64,000 nt of DNA from Amblyornis subalaris (Eukaryota; Chordata; Aves; Passeriformes; Ptilonorhynchidae), in NCBI GenBank assembly GCA_018881555.1, contig JACAXG010000235.1, positions 163,535 through 227,534 on the forward strand, in the 5' to 3' direction. The notes beneath the pieces were generated by a model. The model was not told the DNA's origin and ran no database searches. It saw only the letters and a program-made list of their open reading frames with translations. Numbering within the stretch: the stretch's first letter is position 1; the number at the start of each line of letters is the position of its first letter. Of this stretch, positions 36,171 to 49,000 are shown piece by piece. The position numbers and the translations under genes are program-made.

Positions 36171-39100
36171 CCTCCTCCCCCGTAGCCTCCCTGTCATCTG
36201 CACAGCTTAGACCTTCGTTTTCCAGCTACACGGTCACCCGTGGTACTGGCTTCCAGAGGCAGCCCACCTTCCCGTGCACCGCGTGGCCTGGAAAGCCGCC
36301 CCAGCCGCACCCAGGGGTCCCGAATGCCCACAGCCGGGGAGAACCCTTCGAACGCCGTATGGACGGTGCTCGTGCCGTATGGAGCATCAGCCACACAACC
36401 AGAACCATTAAGTGCCCGCAGCGACGCCCCGTCACTGCGGAACCACAGCTTGCGTGGTCCTGGCCCTGGGCTGGGGACGTTTGAGCTCACAGAGCCCAAC
36501 CACCAAGACCTTGGCTTAGCTGAAGCCCCTGACTAAACCTCTGTGCAGTCTCCAGCCCAGTGCCAGACCAAGAGCCACCACTGGGCAGGCGTGCCAGGAC
36601 ACAGGTGAGGTCCCGCACCGCTCCTCAAAGTGCTAAGGTGGCACAGGTGGAAGCACTGAGCTCAGCAGATGCCAGGTTAAAACACACTCGGCTCCCGCTT
36701 ACTTTTCCTCTGTTTTCCACGTACACACAACACGTTCCGAGCTATCACTGGAGCGCCGGCTCGCTTCGAGCTGCGCTGTGTAACAGGACAACACGCAGAT
36801 GAAGAGGGTTTTTTCCCTCACGTGTATCTGCTGCTTCTTAAAGAATAGTTGTAACCAACAGAGACACAGAAATAGAAATCCACTGATCATTTTTTCTCTT
36901 CTCTGCCTATCCATGTCCATTGAAAACTATGGAACAAACAGTTCTTCACAGAATGGCTGATCCCAAGCAAAACCAGATTTCAGGCCTCTACACGGATTTT
37001 CCCTTCNAACTGGCAAGTATCACAGCACGTTACACTTGGCATTCCGCTGCAGATAACACCTGAGAGTTTCTTTATTACACAGTGTGGAATATCCGTCACA
37101 AATAATTTGGGGGGCAAGAGGCATAGGGTGATAATTACTTATACTTTAAAATCCACTGATTCAAATGACACAAGTGAGACTTCCTTGGCAGGAAGGCTCA
37201 GAATGCTCAGAATGGAGAGAACCACAGGAGGGAGGTTTACCAGAGTATGTTCCTTGCTCAGTGTCAAACGTGGGTATCTCCTTACAAACAGACCATGTTC
37301 TGATAGCATTGCTGGCATCAATTTTAGGCCGCATTAGAACAGTTAACAGTTCTTTCAAGAAGAAATGGGCCTGGGACTGATCCAGCAAACGTTCTACCTA
37401 CAGGTACGTACAAACTCAGAATCTGGATCCCACTGACAAACAGCACACACGCCTCTCCACATACCAGCAGCATCACCAGCAAGGAAAGCACAGGGCTGCA
37501 ATCTTTTTTTCCCCNAAAGAGCCATGTACAAGGTGCCCAGCAATGCCATCAAGCAACCCTGAGGGGCTCCTCTCACCGGCACGGCAAGGCAGGATTCGTG
37601 GGAACAAGAGGATGCTCACTATAACAAGGCTGTGTTTATTTTATACATTTTGATAATAGCAGAAATGAATTGGCTGGAGTTAATATGAGCTAAAAATTAA
37701 TTTTGCATTGTTCTCTTTCAGTTTTTTGATTTAATAAGAACTACAGCATTCATCAGTCATGAACNTGCTGTGTGTAACCCAGGGAAGCCGGGTCAGGCTG
37801 ATACAAGGGGAAACAGAAGGGAATTCTGAGTGCTGCAAGGCAGGCTCATCCCAAGTCATAGGCACTGCAGGACAGCCCAGTCTGGCTGGTACAAATTCCT
37901 GTTGGGGATTTTCCTGCAGGAAATTACTGTGCTACATATCCCTCCTCTTCTGATCACCCCTAATGTGACACAACAACTCTACATTTCACACACCGCAGTT
38001 TATTTTACACACTTGACTCAGCCTCATCACTCTGGAACGCTCCCACACGTGGGTGCATTCCCCTCCTAGGGGTGCTGGGGTTTAGAGGCAAAGGTAAGTT
38101 TATCTTTGACCCCTCTCAGCAATGGCACCTCACGCAGGTCACATTTGCATCCCTTTCCTGGGATTCTGACAGACTCCCAGGACACAGTTGTCCAGCCTCT
38201 GCAAAACCCGTGGTGACATCAGACTGCCCCTATCACTGTTGTCACCTTTAACATGCCCTCACGGTTCAAATCATGCTGACATATTCCAGGGAAAAAACAA
38301 AGGTGGAAGTTCTAAGTATGGGAGGTTTTAGGTTTTTCTTTCTGCTGTTCCTCCTGCACATGTAGGAAAAAGTTGGGAATTCTGTGTTACGTCATTTCGG
38401 ACCAAACCTCCCTTTCCCAGCTGTGGGAGGAAGTGGCTCTTTTATTGGCCACAATTCAGGCTGCAGGGAAAGGTAAAGAAACCCACGGCTTCCAATGAGG
38501 GAAAAAGCCCCATTTGATCCTGTGTCTTTGAGTGCTGCCTCCTGACTACAGGAACCCTGCTCTGCTGCAGTACAGGTGTCTTCCTAAGTTTACTGGGGAG
38601 CAGCAAAGGTGCTGTCACCACCTGCCTTCAGAGTCCAACTCAGGGAACTCCTTCTTCACCAGAGGAGCTGCTGAGGGGAATTCTGGGAGCCCAGCTTTGC
38701 AGTGCCGGGAGGCAGGATCCGGCTCTGACCCTCCTCTATGCACTGCTGGGCATCCAAAATGGGCATTGCTGTGTGGCCTTGTGAGCAGGATGGGCACAGG
38801 TAACAGCTCACCTGCTGCAGAAGCCAAACTCAGGTGTGGCCAGAGCAATGTCCCCTTCCCGACTGCCAAAACGGGGCTTGGCTGTTGTCCTCACCGAGAG
38901 CCAGCGCTCTGGCCCATGGAGCTGCACCAGACCAGGACACCGGGCAAATGCCCTCAGGCAGCCAAAGGGGCCAGCACAGTGCTCCCAGGAAAAGCCACAG
39001 CNCGGACAATGTGCTGAGCCGGAACTTCAGAGGCTGCAGTGAGCAGGTCAAGGCAGTGTTACGTTTGCCGATGAGCAGCTTCTGAGTACCTCTTGTGGCA

Positions 39101-40539
39101 CTACAAAACTAACGTCACAATTTCTAGGGAGGGCCTTATTAGACCTGGCATGTCCTATTTTATTTCACAAATCTGTTTTGCATTGGCTCAATTAAAATTG
39201 TTATATATTTTTGGGTCCTGTGTAGGTGCCATCTGTTTAACAGCGCAAGTGGGTCCTGTGATGCACTTGTAAATTTTGTGCTGCAATGATTTTTTTTGTA
39301 TAATGAGGGACTTTGGATACAAGAAACTGCCTTTACTTGATAATTTTTTTGGTTTTTGGCAGTGAACTTACAATGGTTCTTCCCGTGTTACAAGGATGGC
39401 TCCACAGCCTATGGAAAAGCAAGACTTGATCTCCATGTTTGCACCAAAATCATATTATTTAATTCACACTTTTTTTTTCATTTGCTTGTTCTGCCCAGTT
39501 TTGTAAATGAGCTCATTTTCCCAAACTGGAATGCACAGGACTGCTCAGCTGGGGCCTGTGGCTGCTCCTGCCTTCGGGGGAGCTCTGGGATGTGCCAGGA
39601 GGGCACAGGGGCCCACTGCAACAAACCACACCCATGGGAACAAACGCATCTTCTGAGGCAAAAATCCCACCTGCACACNTGGATGTACTCTACAGCACAG
39701 CCAAGCCCGAGACAAATCTGGGAAACAGAACTCAAACATCATTTTATACTTTTGGGGGAGTTTTAGTACAATTTTTAGGTCTGCTCTGATATGCCACTCC
39801 TGACTCACAGTGAATTATAACAAAACCCCAAACCCAACCCATTGATCAGTTCTCCCTTAAAAGCACAATCTCGAATTCTGCTAAATTCTCCACCATATTG
39901 TGGGAGAAAAGCATCTGCAATGGCACCAATCCTGCAGTGTTTGTGGGGTTCCCANGTCTGCTCCACAGCCAGAAGAGGGGTCCCAGGTCTCAGCGCTCAG
40001 GTTCTGTAAGTGGAACTGCTTTGTTCTGGGTGGTGAAGGAGGTGGTACCCGAAAAGCTCCCAGCTCCCTGCAGCACTGCTCAGCAGGACGGTTAGGAAAA
40101 CTTGTTCCCAACATCACACTGCTTCTAATCTGCACCTGGAGCACGATTCCTGCCCATTTTGGGATGTCACAATACATGACTAAGTCACAGAGAGATTCTT
40201 CCCTGACCACACCACTGGTTTTAGCATTAACTCAAGCACCACCTTGGCCCTGGCCACGTGCCCAAGCTCCAGTGACAGCCTTCACTTCCCTGGACAGTCT
40301 CCTGAGGACACAGAGAGGCCTGTCTTCTCCAACCGTGGCACTGGAGCAAGGATTTACCTGGGATTTAGCACAGCATGGAACCTGACTGCTCGACACCCTG
40401 CCGTGACAGCACGGACTGCAGCGGCCCGAGACGCCTTCCCTCTTTCCCAAAACCTCTCCAGGCTATCCACGCGCTCTGCGGTTCCTCGGGCCGGCTGCTC
40501 GGGATTGCCAGCCCCCGGGATAGATGGTGTCTACTGACA

Positions 40540-40890
40540 GAGCTGCAAGACGCTGATTAAATTATGTGCTTTGGCCAACCTGTTTGGGGAAAATTAATTG
40601 AAGCGCCAAGTGATGGGTTCAGCGCTGCCTTGTTGGAACGGGGAGGTTGGGCTCTGTGATGCTTCATCTCCTTTTATTTGATTAGGCAAATTAGGAAACA
40701 ACAGTGTGAAATGCATTTTTGTACTAATCTGATGTCCAAAATGTGAATCTCATTAGAGCTCTGGCCTCAATGCTTTTCATTTGGTTTCTCTGTAAGCTGA
40801 GGAACAGCAAGTAGGCCAGAAATAGATATTTTTCAAATTACATCGGAATTGCCCAATAATAAACATCATATTCTGTACAGGCTTCAGTCC
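40540..40890. promoter_or_regulatory. Candidate conserved non-coding element
   Basis: An AT-rich, repeat-free block with dense motif words: GCTGATTAAATTATG, GAAAATTAATTGAAGCG, TTTGATTAGGCAAATTAGG, GAAATGCATTTTTGTACTAATC, ATCTCATTAGAGCTC and GCCCAATAATAAACATC. It follows a sharply different CpG-rich patch. The texture is that of vertebrate developmental enhancers; conservation was not tested. Confidence 0.35.
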
Positions 40891-43800
40891 CTGGAACAGC
40901 TCCTCATAAAAAGTATCTCTAAGCTTCTGGAGAAATTCAGTACAGCATGTGCTAGGAATGGAGGAGATGCAGCAGGGAGAAGAAGTTGGAGCCAGAGAGG
41001 ATGATCCATTGACTCAAGTTCACTTAGAGCTCTGCGGGGCGTGACCCCAGGAGTGGGGACACTGTGCCCCTCCAAAGGGAGGCTCCATGGTCCAAAGAGG
41101 GGTTCTGCAGAACTTCTCTTGGTGACGGAGCATGCTGTGGTGGTTTGGGGAGAAGGGAGGAACAAAACAGGATGGATGGCAGGGTGGGATGAGCCCAGGG
41201 GACAGCCAGGTGCTGTCCTGCCACAGCACGGAGAGGGGGGCCAGCCCCAGAGGGGTCTGCTCAGCCCAGCCTGTGCCGGGGCTCCCTGCAGAACCTCCTC
41301 ACAACACTGGGCCCTTCTATGAAAGGCTGGAACTCAAGGTCACTCTGTAACACGAGGGGAGAACAAACATACGGTATAAAAGTAAAACAACACATTTCAC
41401 TGCAAAGGGCTCTCCGAGAAGAGCCAGTTCAGGTATCAGTTCGAAAAGGGTCACTTCACAATACAGCCCTTCCAAATTGCCTCTCCAATTCAGAATTAAT
41501 TATCCTTTCACTGTCTTGGGTTTTCTTTTCTTCTTTGCTTCACATTAACTGCAGCTGAAATTATTTTAAAGCAATGATCTTGAACATCATGTCCTTCAGC
41601 TGGCCCTGAAAATCCATTTTCTGTGGAAAGCCTCCTTTCTTCTCCAAGATTTCTGAGAGTGTACAAAGCTCATCAAGGCTCTGGTTCTCTAGGGGTGTCA
41701 GATGCTTGGATAATACCCAGGTGTCTGCCTGCTGGACCAGCTCCAAGGTACTTTATTAGCATGAAGAGGCCTATTTGGAAGCAGCTTAACTCCTTCGGCT
41801 CTCAGGGCCCTGCACGTNTCCCGCAGCAGGACACCGGGACACCGCCTCTCCACGGCTACAAATACAGACTCTGAGTCACCACCACNCACTGCCCCATCTT
41901 GGAGAGGAAACACCTGAGATGTCTTGTCATCACAGCCGGAAAGATCATCTGGTGACGTCCTACCCACACGAAAGCAGAGGAGAGTTGCACGGACAACTGC
42001 AGAGCACAGCTCTGCTGTACACCCGGGGCTCAGCCCTTCCCCAAACTGCTTCCGAAAATCCAGCAAACCCCTCTGTGTGAGCCATGCCCTCCCTCATGAC
42101 AGTGGCAGTATGAGGGGACACAGCGTGGGGCCCGTTTCCCAGGCATGACGTGTGGCTTGGCATTCCCAGGCACGGACCAACACAGGGAAACCCGAGATGC
42201 CCTTGTCCCTGGCACTGAGCAGGGTAGGGGCAGTGCCAGGGTGACCCAGAACTGCGAGGGGGACATGTCCCTGATCCGTCCGAGCACACGCACGCCACNG
42301 GCAGCCAAGCAGTGGAGCACGTGAAGATCCTGTCAACACACACTTAACATAACAACTGTGAGCAGATGCCCTTGGATTTCCAGGGACTGCAGGAAACTTC
42401 AGCTCCTGGCTTGGAGCTCCAGCAACTTGCTCCAGCAATGGCACAATGCCTTGGCATGGTCCCACAGCAGACACCATGCCCACTGGGACACTGCCTCCCG
42501 CTCCATCTCGCTGCTGAGATCACACGGTCTGGATCCCACCCTTTAACACAAGATATTTTCTTTCGTTTCCAGCATGCAAAATTGGACTATGCAAAACNAA
42601 GACAGAAAACACACAATCCTCAGCCCTAAAATATCAGTTCCCACTTAAAAAGCAAAGCTCCCTTTAAACAGCACAGTGTGTTGCTTCAAAGCTTGCAGCA
42701 AAGAGCTAAAAATCTGAGCCACCAAGATACGTAAGATTTGAACAAATACAGTCCCAAAGGCTCTGCTTAAACTTTTAGAAGCCCAAGGTTTAAGCTATTT
42801 GTAAGCTGTGTGAGGCCCTTTCTTGGACTAAAGAGGCAAAACCTTCCTTGAAGTTTGGGGTGATTCCAAGTGGCAGTCGGCAGCAGGAGAAGGGTGGCAC
42901 TCGGAGCCAACTGTGTTCTCCTTCTCCATGCTGCCGAGCAGGTCACGGGAAAGGACACGTGCACCTCCCTTTGGAGATGACTCCCCCTTGGATGTCACGG
43001 CCACAGCCGTGTCTACGCAACCAAAGAAAACATTTAGTGTTGCCAAAGCATTACACAGTGTAGGGAGGCTGTGAGAGAGTGAGGTTCCTGTAGCTGGGCT
43101 TACAAACATACTGAGGAAACATGAATTTTGAGAAGAGCAACAGGAAGTTCAAGCCCTCTGTGGAATGGGGCTCCAGAGCCCACAGCAGCTGAGCGGGGAG
43201 GAGAGAAGNGAAGCTGTGAGCTCTCATCCCAGCTGGAGGGAAAAGCAGTGCCAGGGTGAGAGCCACAGAGAGCAATCAAGGGCCAGGGAAAGGCTCTCGC
43301 AATGCTGCTGCTGCACCGTTTTACCCAACACAGCCCCTTCCATCCCCATGTCCTCCTGCCCCCAGAGATGTCCCAGTTCTGACACAGATGTCTCCTGGGG
43401 ACATCGGATGAGCCCAGGGATGTCCCCAGCCCTTCCAGAAGGGCCGTCATGCTGGCTGGTGCAGCTCAAACCACTCACAGCTTCATCTCCCTGCTGGAAC
43501 AGGACTGCGGGTTCCTTGACCAGGACCTGGAAACTTCTCGGGCGAATTGCCCTGATGAAGCGAACACAGAGTACATTGACACTGGAAGGTGTTTTTTGTG
43601 TCCTCAGAGAACATCTGGAAACTGTGCCGGGACATCCGGTGCCACCACAACAAGGTCAGGCCCACCAAGGTGGCCACGATGAGGCTCCTTCTCCCCGGCA
43701 CCTCCCTGCCAAAACTTCACTTCCCTCCTCTCTTCAGGGATGAAGCTGTGCCTCTGGCATATATCCCAGCTAGAGGAAATTCAGCCATATGGAGGTGATG

Positions 43801-45829
43801 AGGACTTTTCCAAGTGGCTGATGTGGCACTGGTTGTATCCAGGGTGGCTGGTGCCACGAGCTGCCTGCCTTCCCCTCCAACCCCACATGCACCCATGAGG
43901 TCAGTTTAAGTGACAAAACCTTTGCAGTCGCAATGAGACTCCCCTGTTACTTGTATTTGTTTCCTGTTACACAGCACCTTCTCCCAGCAGCTGAAGTTGA
44001 AACAGGACTGGCTTCAAAGGTAAACATTTCTCAGAGCTTTCTCATCAACTATATTAAATACAGTCGTAAAAAAAAACCCACANTATTTTCTGTATTTGCT
44101 AAAGGATGACGTCCTCCTTGCCTTCAGCGTGTGCCAGATTACTCATAAACCTGGACCATATGCCACTGCAATTTACTGATGGGCCCAAGCTGTTTTGGTA
44201 GATACAAAATCCGAGGGGATTAGGGAGGCTCGATCCGCACTGAAAACAGAGCAGCAGCAGTGGGGCAGCTGCTTGCTCTCTTTGCTCAGCCTCAATTTAG
44301 GTCAGTGGACAAGAGCCGCCCCATGCCAGGCTGGGGAGCCGGGCTGGCTGTGGGGGCACACGTGAAGGGGACCCCAGCCAAGGGTGCCCAGTGAGGAGCC
44401 CTCAGATCAAAGCCCAAGAGGGGGTGCTTCCCCCCGTCCCACGGTGACCCCCTGCCTGGCAGGGCGCCTCGGGGTGCGGCAGAGCGTGGTGACAGCCAGT
44501 GGTGGCTCCAGCAGAGCTCCCTGCTCACACCTGGCTGGTGGCCTGTCCGGAAGGCGGCCACTGACTGGCAAGTCACCACAGCTGTGTTTCTGTGTCCCTG
44601 GCCCAGGGCGGGATGTGCTCAGAGGGAGAAGGGATAGCTCAGCTGGAAGTGCCATCTGAACCAGGGGCCTCTCCCGGATGGGGGTTAGCCAGCCCAGAGG
44701 TGCTTGCAGCCAGCCCATGGCTCCCAGCGCCTTGGCTGCTTCCTCAAGAGGCTGAACTCGCATGGAATATGGAATAACATACAAGATCTGCTGACTTGAG
44801 CAAAGCCCATTTAACACCTGGTGGGACACAATGCAGCTGCAGCGAGCAGCTACTTACTCAACAGCTTCTTCACTGGTGCACTGGAATGTGTTCCCCCTCC
44901 ACATGATCTTAAACACCTCTTTTTGCTCTCCCTCAGTAAAAACACAAGCACCTCCATCACCTCGAACAAAGCCACTGCTTGTCACCAGGGAATTCCAATG
45001 GACTGCAGAGAGCACCAGGGAATGGGGACCAGAGTGGTCGAGCACAAGCACCTCACGGCTGCTGTGCACGGATTATCAAAGCTCAGTCATGGGAACCTTC
45101 TTTCCAGAATATTCCTCCACCGGGTGTAATTTGGGACTTCTCATCACTTAGAAGATGCTTATGATCAACACAGCCTGACTGAATTTCTGGCTGTCGGAGC
45201 TTCCTTCCACACCACATTGTACCCCTGCAAGGAGTTGCTCCCAGGGATTGCACTGCTCGGCATGATTAAGTAGATTAGAGGAGCCAATATGACTTTTAAG
45301 TAAGAGTTCATGATTTTAACCTCTTGTGTCTGATCTTGACAGCTGAAATGCACAAAAAAGCTGCAGAGCTGTATCTGCCAGGCTCCAGAGAGGCAGCAGT
45401 GCCTGACAGCCAGAGCCTGGCTCAGGCACCCCGTGCCCAGGTCCCTGAGAAGGGTGAGGCCATGCCACATGCCACTGGCTGCCAGCTCTAGCCCTGGGTC
45501 CTTGCTGGTGGGGACATCCCTTTGTGCCCACCCAGCACAGACGAGGGCCTGCACGGCTCGGTGCCTGTGAGCCCTGGGTACCCAGCGACAGCTGCCAGGA
45601 CTGAGCACAAGTGTCTGCTGGAAGGGCATGGTTGGGCTTTTTCGTATATTTTACAGATTTTTCTCCTCAAGTTTGTCACTGTTGTGTCCCAGAGAGGCCC
45701 CAGACCCCCACGCCTTCCCTCGGAGCCAGGGCAGCCGGGATGGAATGTGCTGGTCCCTGCTCCATGTGCCCAGATGTGCCGTGCAGATGGGTCCGCAGGG
45801 AGGGACGGGGTCTGGCTGCTGATCACTGT

Positions 45830-46020
45830 TTACAACTCTTATTAAACCCATTCTCCTTTCCTAATTATTATAATAGTTCCTGAAAACACCACCCGTGGAC
45901 TTTAAATGTTTGATGACTGTGTGCTCTAATGAAAGCTGTGGAATTATCCTGTGCTTGCTGCCACATGGCCCACACAGCAATGGAGATGCTAAATAATTTT
46001 TAAAAATTTATAGTTTACAA
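45830..46020. promoter_or_regulatory. Candidate conserved non-coding element
   Basis: AT-rich words TCCTAATTATTATAATAG, GACTTTAAATGTTTGATGAC, GCTCTAATGAAAGCTG and GCTAAATAATTTTTAAAAATTTATAG fall within 190 bp, with no coding frame and no repeat. Support is motif texture only. Confidence 0.28.
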
Positions 46021-49000
46021 GATGTATGTCCCATCTGTGGTGATGCAGCAGCTCCCAAATGCCCTGAATTTCACTGCATTAACAACACCTCTTAAAACCG
46101 ACTGGCTGCGCTCCACAGGAAGGTTCAGTGACGACCCAAGGGGTGCATCACAGCGTACACAGGTTGGACACTGACCTTGTTGAGATCGAATGCCACCGAA
46201 GCACATAAACTCNATGGCCAAACTAAGTGCTTTACACCTCCAAGTAACACACTGCTGTTAAAAGCATTAATCCCATTATTCCAGAGAGAAAGAAGTTCCT
46301 TTTGGCACTTTTGCCAAAGCTCAGCCTAACCACAGGCATGGCAACCAAGACCTGGTGAGTTCAAGTGCAGTATCCCTGGAATGATCGATCCCTGGAGTGA
46401 GATCAGGAGTCGCTTTTCCCCTCCTCTCCCCAGAGACGTTCTCTGTCACAAGGCAAAACCACACAAACTGTGCCCAACTTAAAAACTGAGTTTGGGATGG
46501 GAGCCAGAGCAGATGGTTAGGAAAGCTAAACACCGCTGATTTATTTCTTACCCTTTATGCAGCAATATTAGAGACAATGGCCCTGATCAGAACAAATGAG
46601 AACAAACACGGGGATGCAGACTCAATAGAGAATTAACAACCAGCACTACCAGATTCCATTATGGTGTGATTAATTCTGAATTTGTGGCAGGATTATCAGC
46701 AGCAAACCTCTAGCTCTATCTAATAGAAGCAGTGCCAAAGCATCCAGCCTTTCAGGGAGGGCTCTTCAGTCTGCAAGGGACTCCAGCAGGAAAACAGTAT
46801 GGAAGATGCCAGGCTCTGCGCTGGAAAGTCAGACGGAAAACGAACTTAAACACCATGCCGCACATCCACCCCAAACCCCAAGAAAACAACAGAAAAGCCT
46901 GGACAGACACCAGAAGGAGCTGAAAGTCTCTGAGTCTGGGAGGTCTGAGGGATGTCACCTGCAAACCTGAGGGACACACCCAAAAGGTTGTCACCCTCCC
47001 TTGCCTGGTCCCTCTGATATAAGCACTGGCCTTCAGCCCCCTGTTTCCCACTAACCACCCCAGGAGGCTGGGGGGAACATCACCAGGTACTATCCAGCGT
47101 TCCTCTTCCCCTGCCATGGCTTTCTGGGACTCCAAACTCTGCTGCAGGACGTACAATGGCTTTGGTCACCAGGTGCCTCAGTGTCCCCGGCTCCAGCACA
47201 CCACAGCTTCCCCCCTCAGAGCTCCCCTCCCCTGGCAGAGACAAAAAGTGCGAGACACCCGTTATGGCCTTGTGGCCATCAGCTTTCCCTTCAACAGGCT
47301 ATATTAATACTTAACAACTGTTCCCCACTGTCCCGTGTCACCCTTGTCTCTGCAGAGGACACTTGGCTTGGGAACCGCCACCGGCAGCCACAGGAAATGG
47401 ACTTGCTGACGAGGGTGTTCGAGGCTGTTATTTGTGACATGCAGCTGAGGTGGGACGCAATGAGTTCAGCCNCGTTTTGCTCCATTTCCCATAGCTAAGC
47501 ACACAGTAAAAGCTGAGTTTATACCTGGAGCTGCCATGCATGAATATCTCATTATAACTGCAAAGACCTTTTATTTTTATCGGGCCCTGCCCCAGTGCTG
47601 CGCCGTGTTAATCACCAGAGCTGGACTCTGTTAATCACCAGCACCATAAACCAAATGCAGCAGGTTTGGTTCCTTCCATCCTTGGCTCCCCGTGATGGAA
47701 AGCAGGGGGCTGCTGCCAGGCTGGGATTTTGGCTGGCACATTGTAGTGCATTATGGCTGCAGACAATGGCAAGGAATTCCTGCGCATCACCAGCGGTGAG
47801 ACCACAGAGGTGACATTGCCCTGAGCTGTGGCTGGCACAAAGAATCCCAGCACATTACCACAGCCCGCCTTTCAAAGAACTGGTTTCTTGTGGCACTTGA
47901 CCATTCTAAGGAATGGGCACCACTGGTGGTGCGAGAAAAGCCAGTGTTGCTGGTTTGATGGCAGTTTCCTGGGATTGTTTTTAGGACCTTGCTGAAAGCT
48001 GGGATTTGTTTCCCCCTCACCTCCAGGCAGGGAAGCAGCTGTTTTTTCCCTCCGTGGAAAAGGGCTTCTCTGCACAGAATCTGCCTGTAGCTCCAACAAG
48101 GTCACATCTCCTAGCTCCTCCAAAACATCCCTAAAGCAGAGCCAAGAGAAAAGGGAGCAGCTGGGAGGAGGTGGGGGACATTTAAGGAGTGCCTGCAAAG
48201 GCTACAAACTTTTTACTTCCAAAAGCTGAAGGCTCAGTAAAAAAGGGACAAGAGTGAAGGCAGCCGGGAAGGAAAGCCAAACACAAAATGGAGCCAGGTG
48301 ATGCACTGAAATACCAGCACGCGAAACGTACAGATAGTTATGAGGTAACATAAACCTCCAACCCAGATGCCTTTTACAAAACCAAATCCTTAAAAACCCT
48401 CAGTGTCTTTTTTTCCTTTCACAAACATTCATATTTTGGCAAAGTCTGGGCTGGAAGTTGCTCCAACTTTTCATGCTCCAGGGGCTGTGGCTGCAGTGAG
48501 TCAGTGCTGCATGCGGGGACCTTGCGAAAACCCTCTGCAGAGCCTAGCCATGGCTGCCAGCACAGCACTGAGACAACATGTAAGCTCTGCTTTTTGGGGC
48601 TCCTCAGACCCCCCTCATATCTGACCCAAACAGCTTCCACCTTCCCTCCTGGGCTTTATTCCAGCTTAAGAGCCCACGGAGCAAGAGAAAAGCCGAAACA
48701 ACTTTACCGCTCAGCCAGGCCAAGCAGGGACCTCGCCTGAAACTCCTCCAGTTTGCTAGACCTGTAGTTCGGCTCTGAGCTTGTACTGACCTGTAGCCAC
48801 AAGCTTGGAGCCAGCCCAGGGATCACGGGGAGAGCCAGGCCGTGCCTGCTCTCTGTATGGGGTTATGCAGCAGTTACTACACCTAGGCTCAGCTCTAAGT
48901 AAGAAACTTGCCTCCACACCCACATTTTGGAACTTGTAACGCCTGAATGACTTACAGTGGAACATGAGCACCTGCTTTAGCAATCTGTGGTCAGGAAGGC

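Noticed and set aside
36226..36480. GC- and CpG-rich patch considered as a promoter for a downstream gene
   Set aside because: CpG density is clearly lower than in the 11.8-kb island, and no exon or donor could be linked to it.
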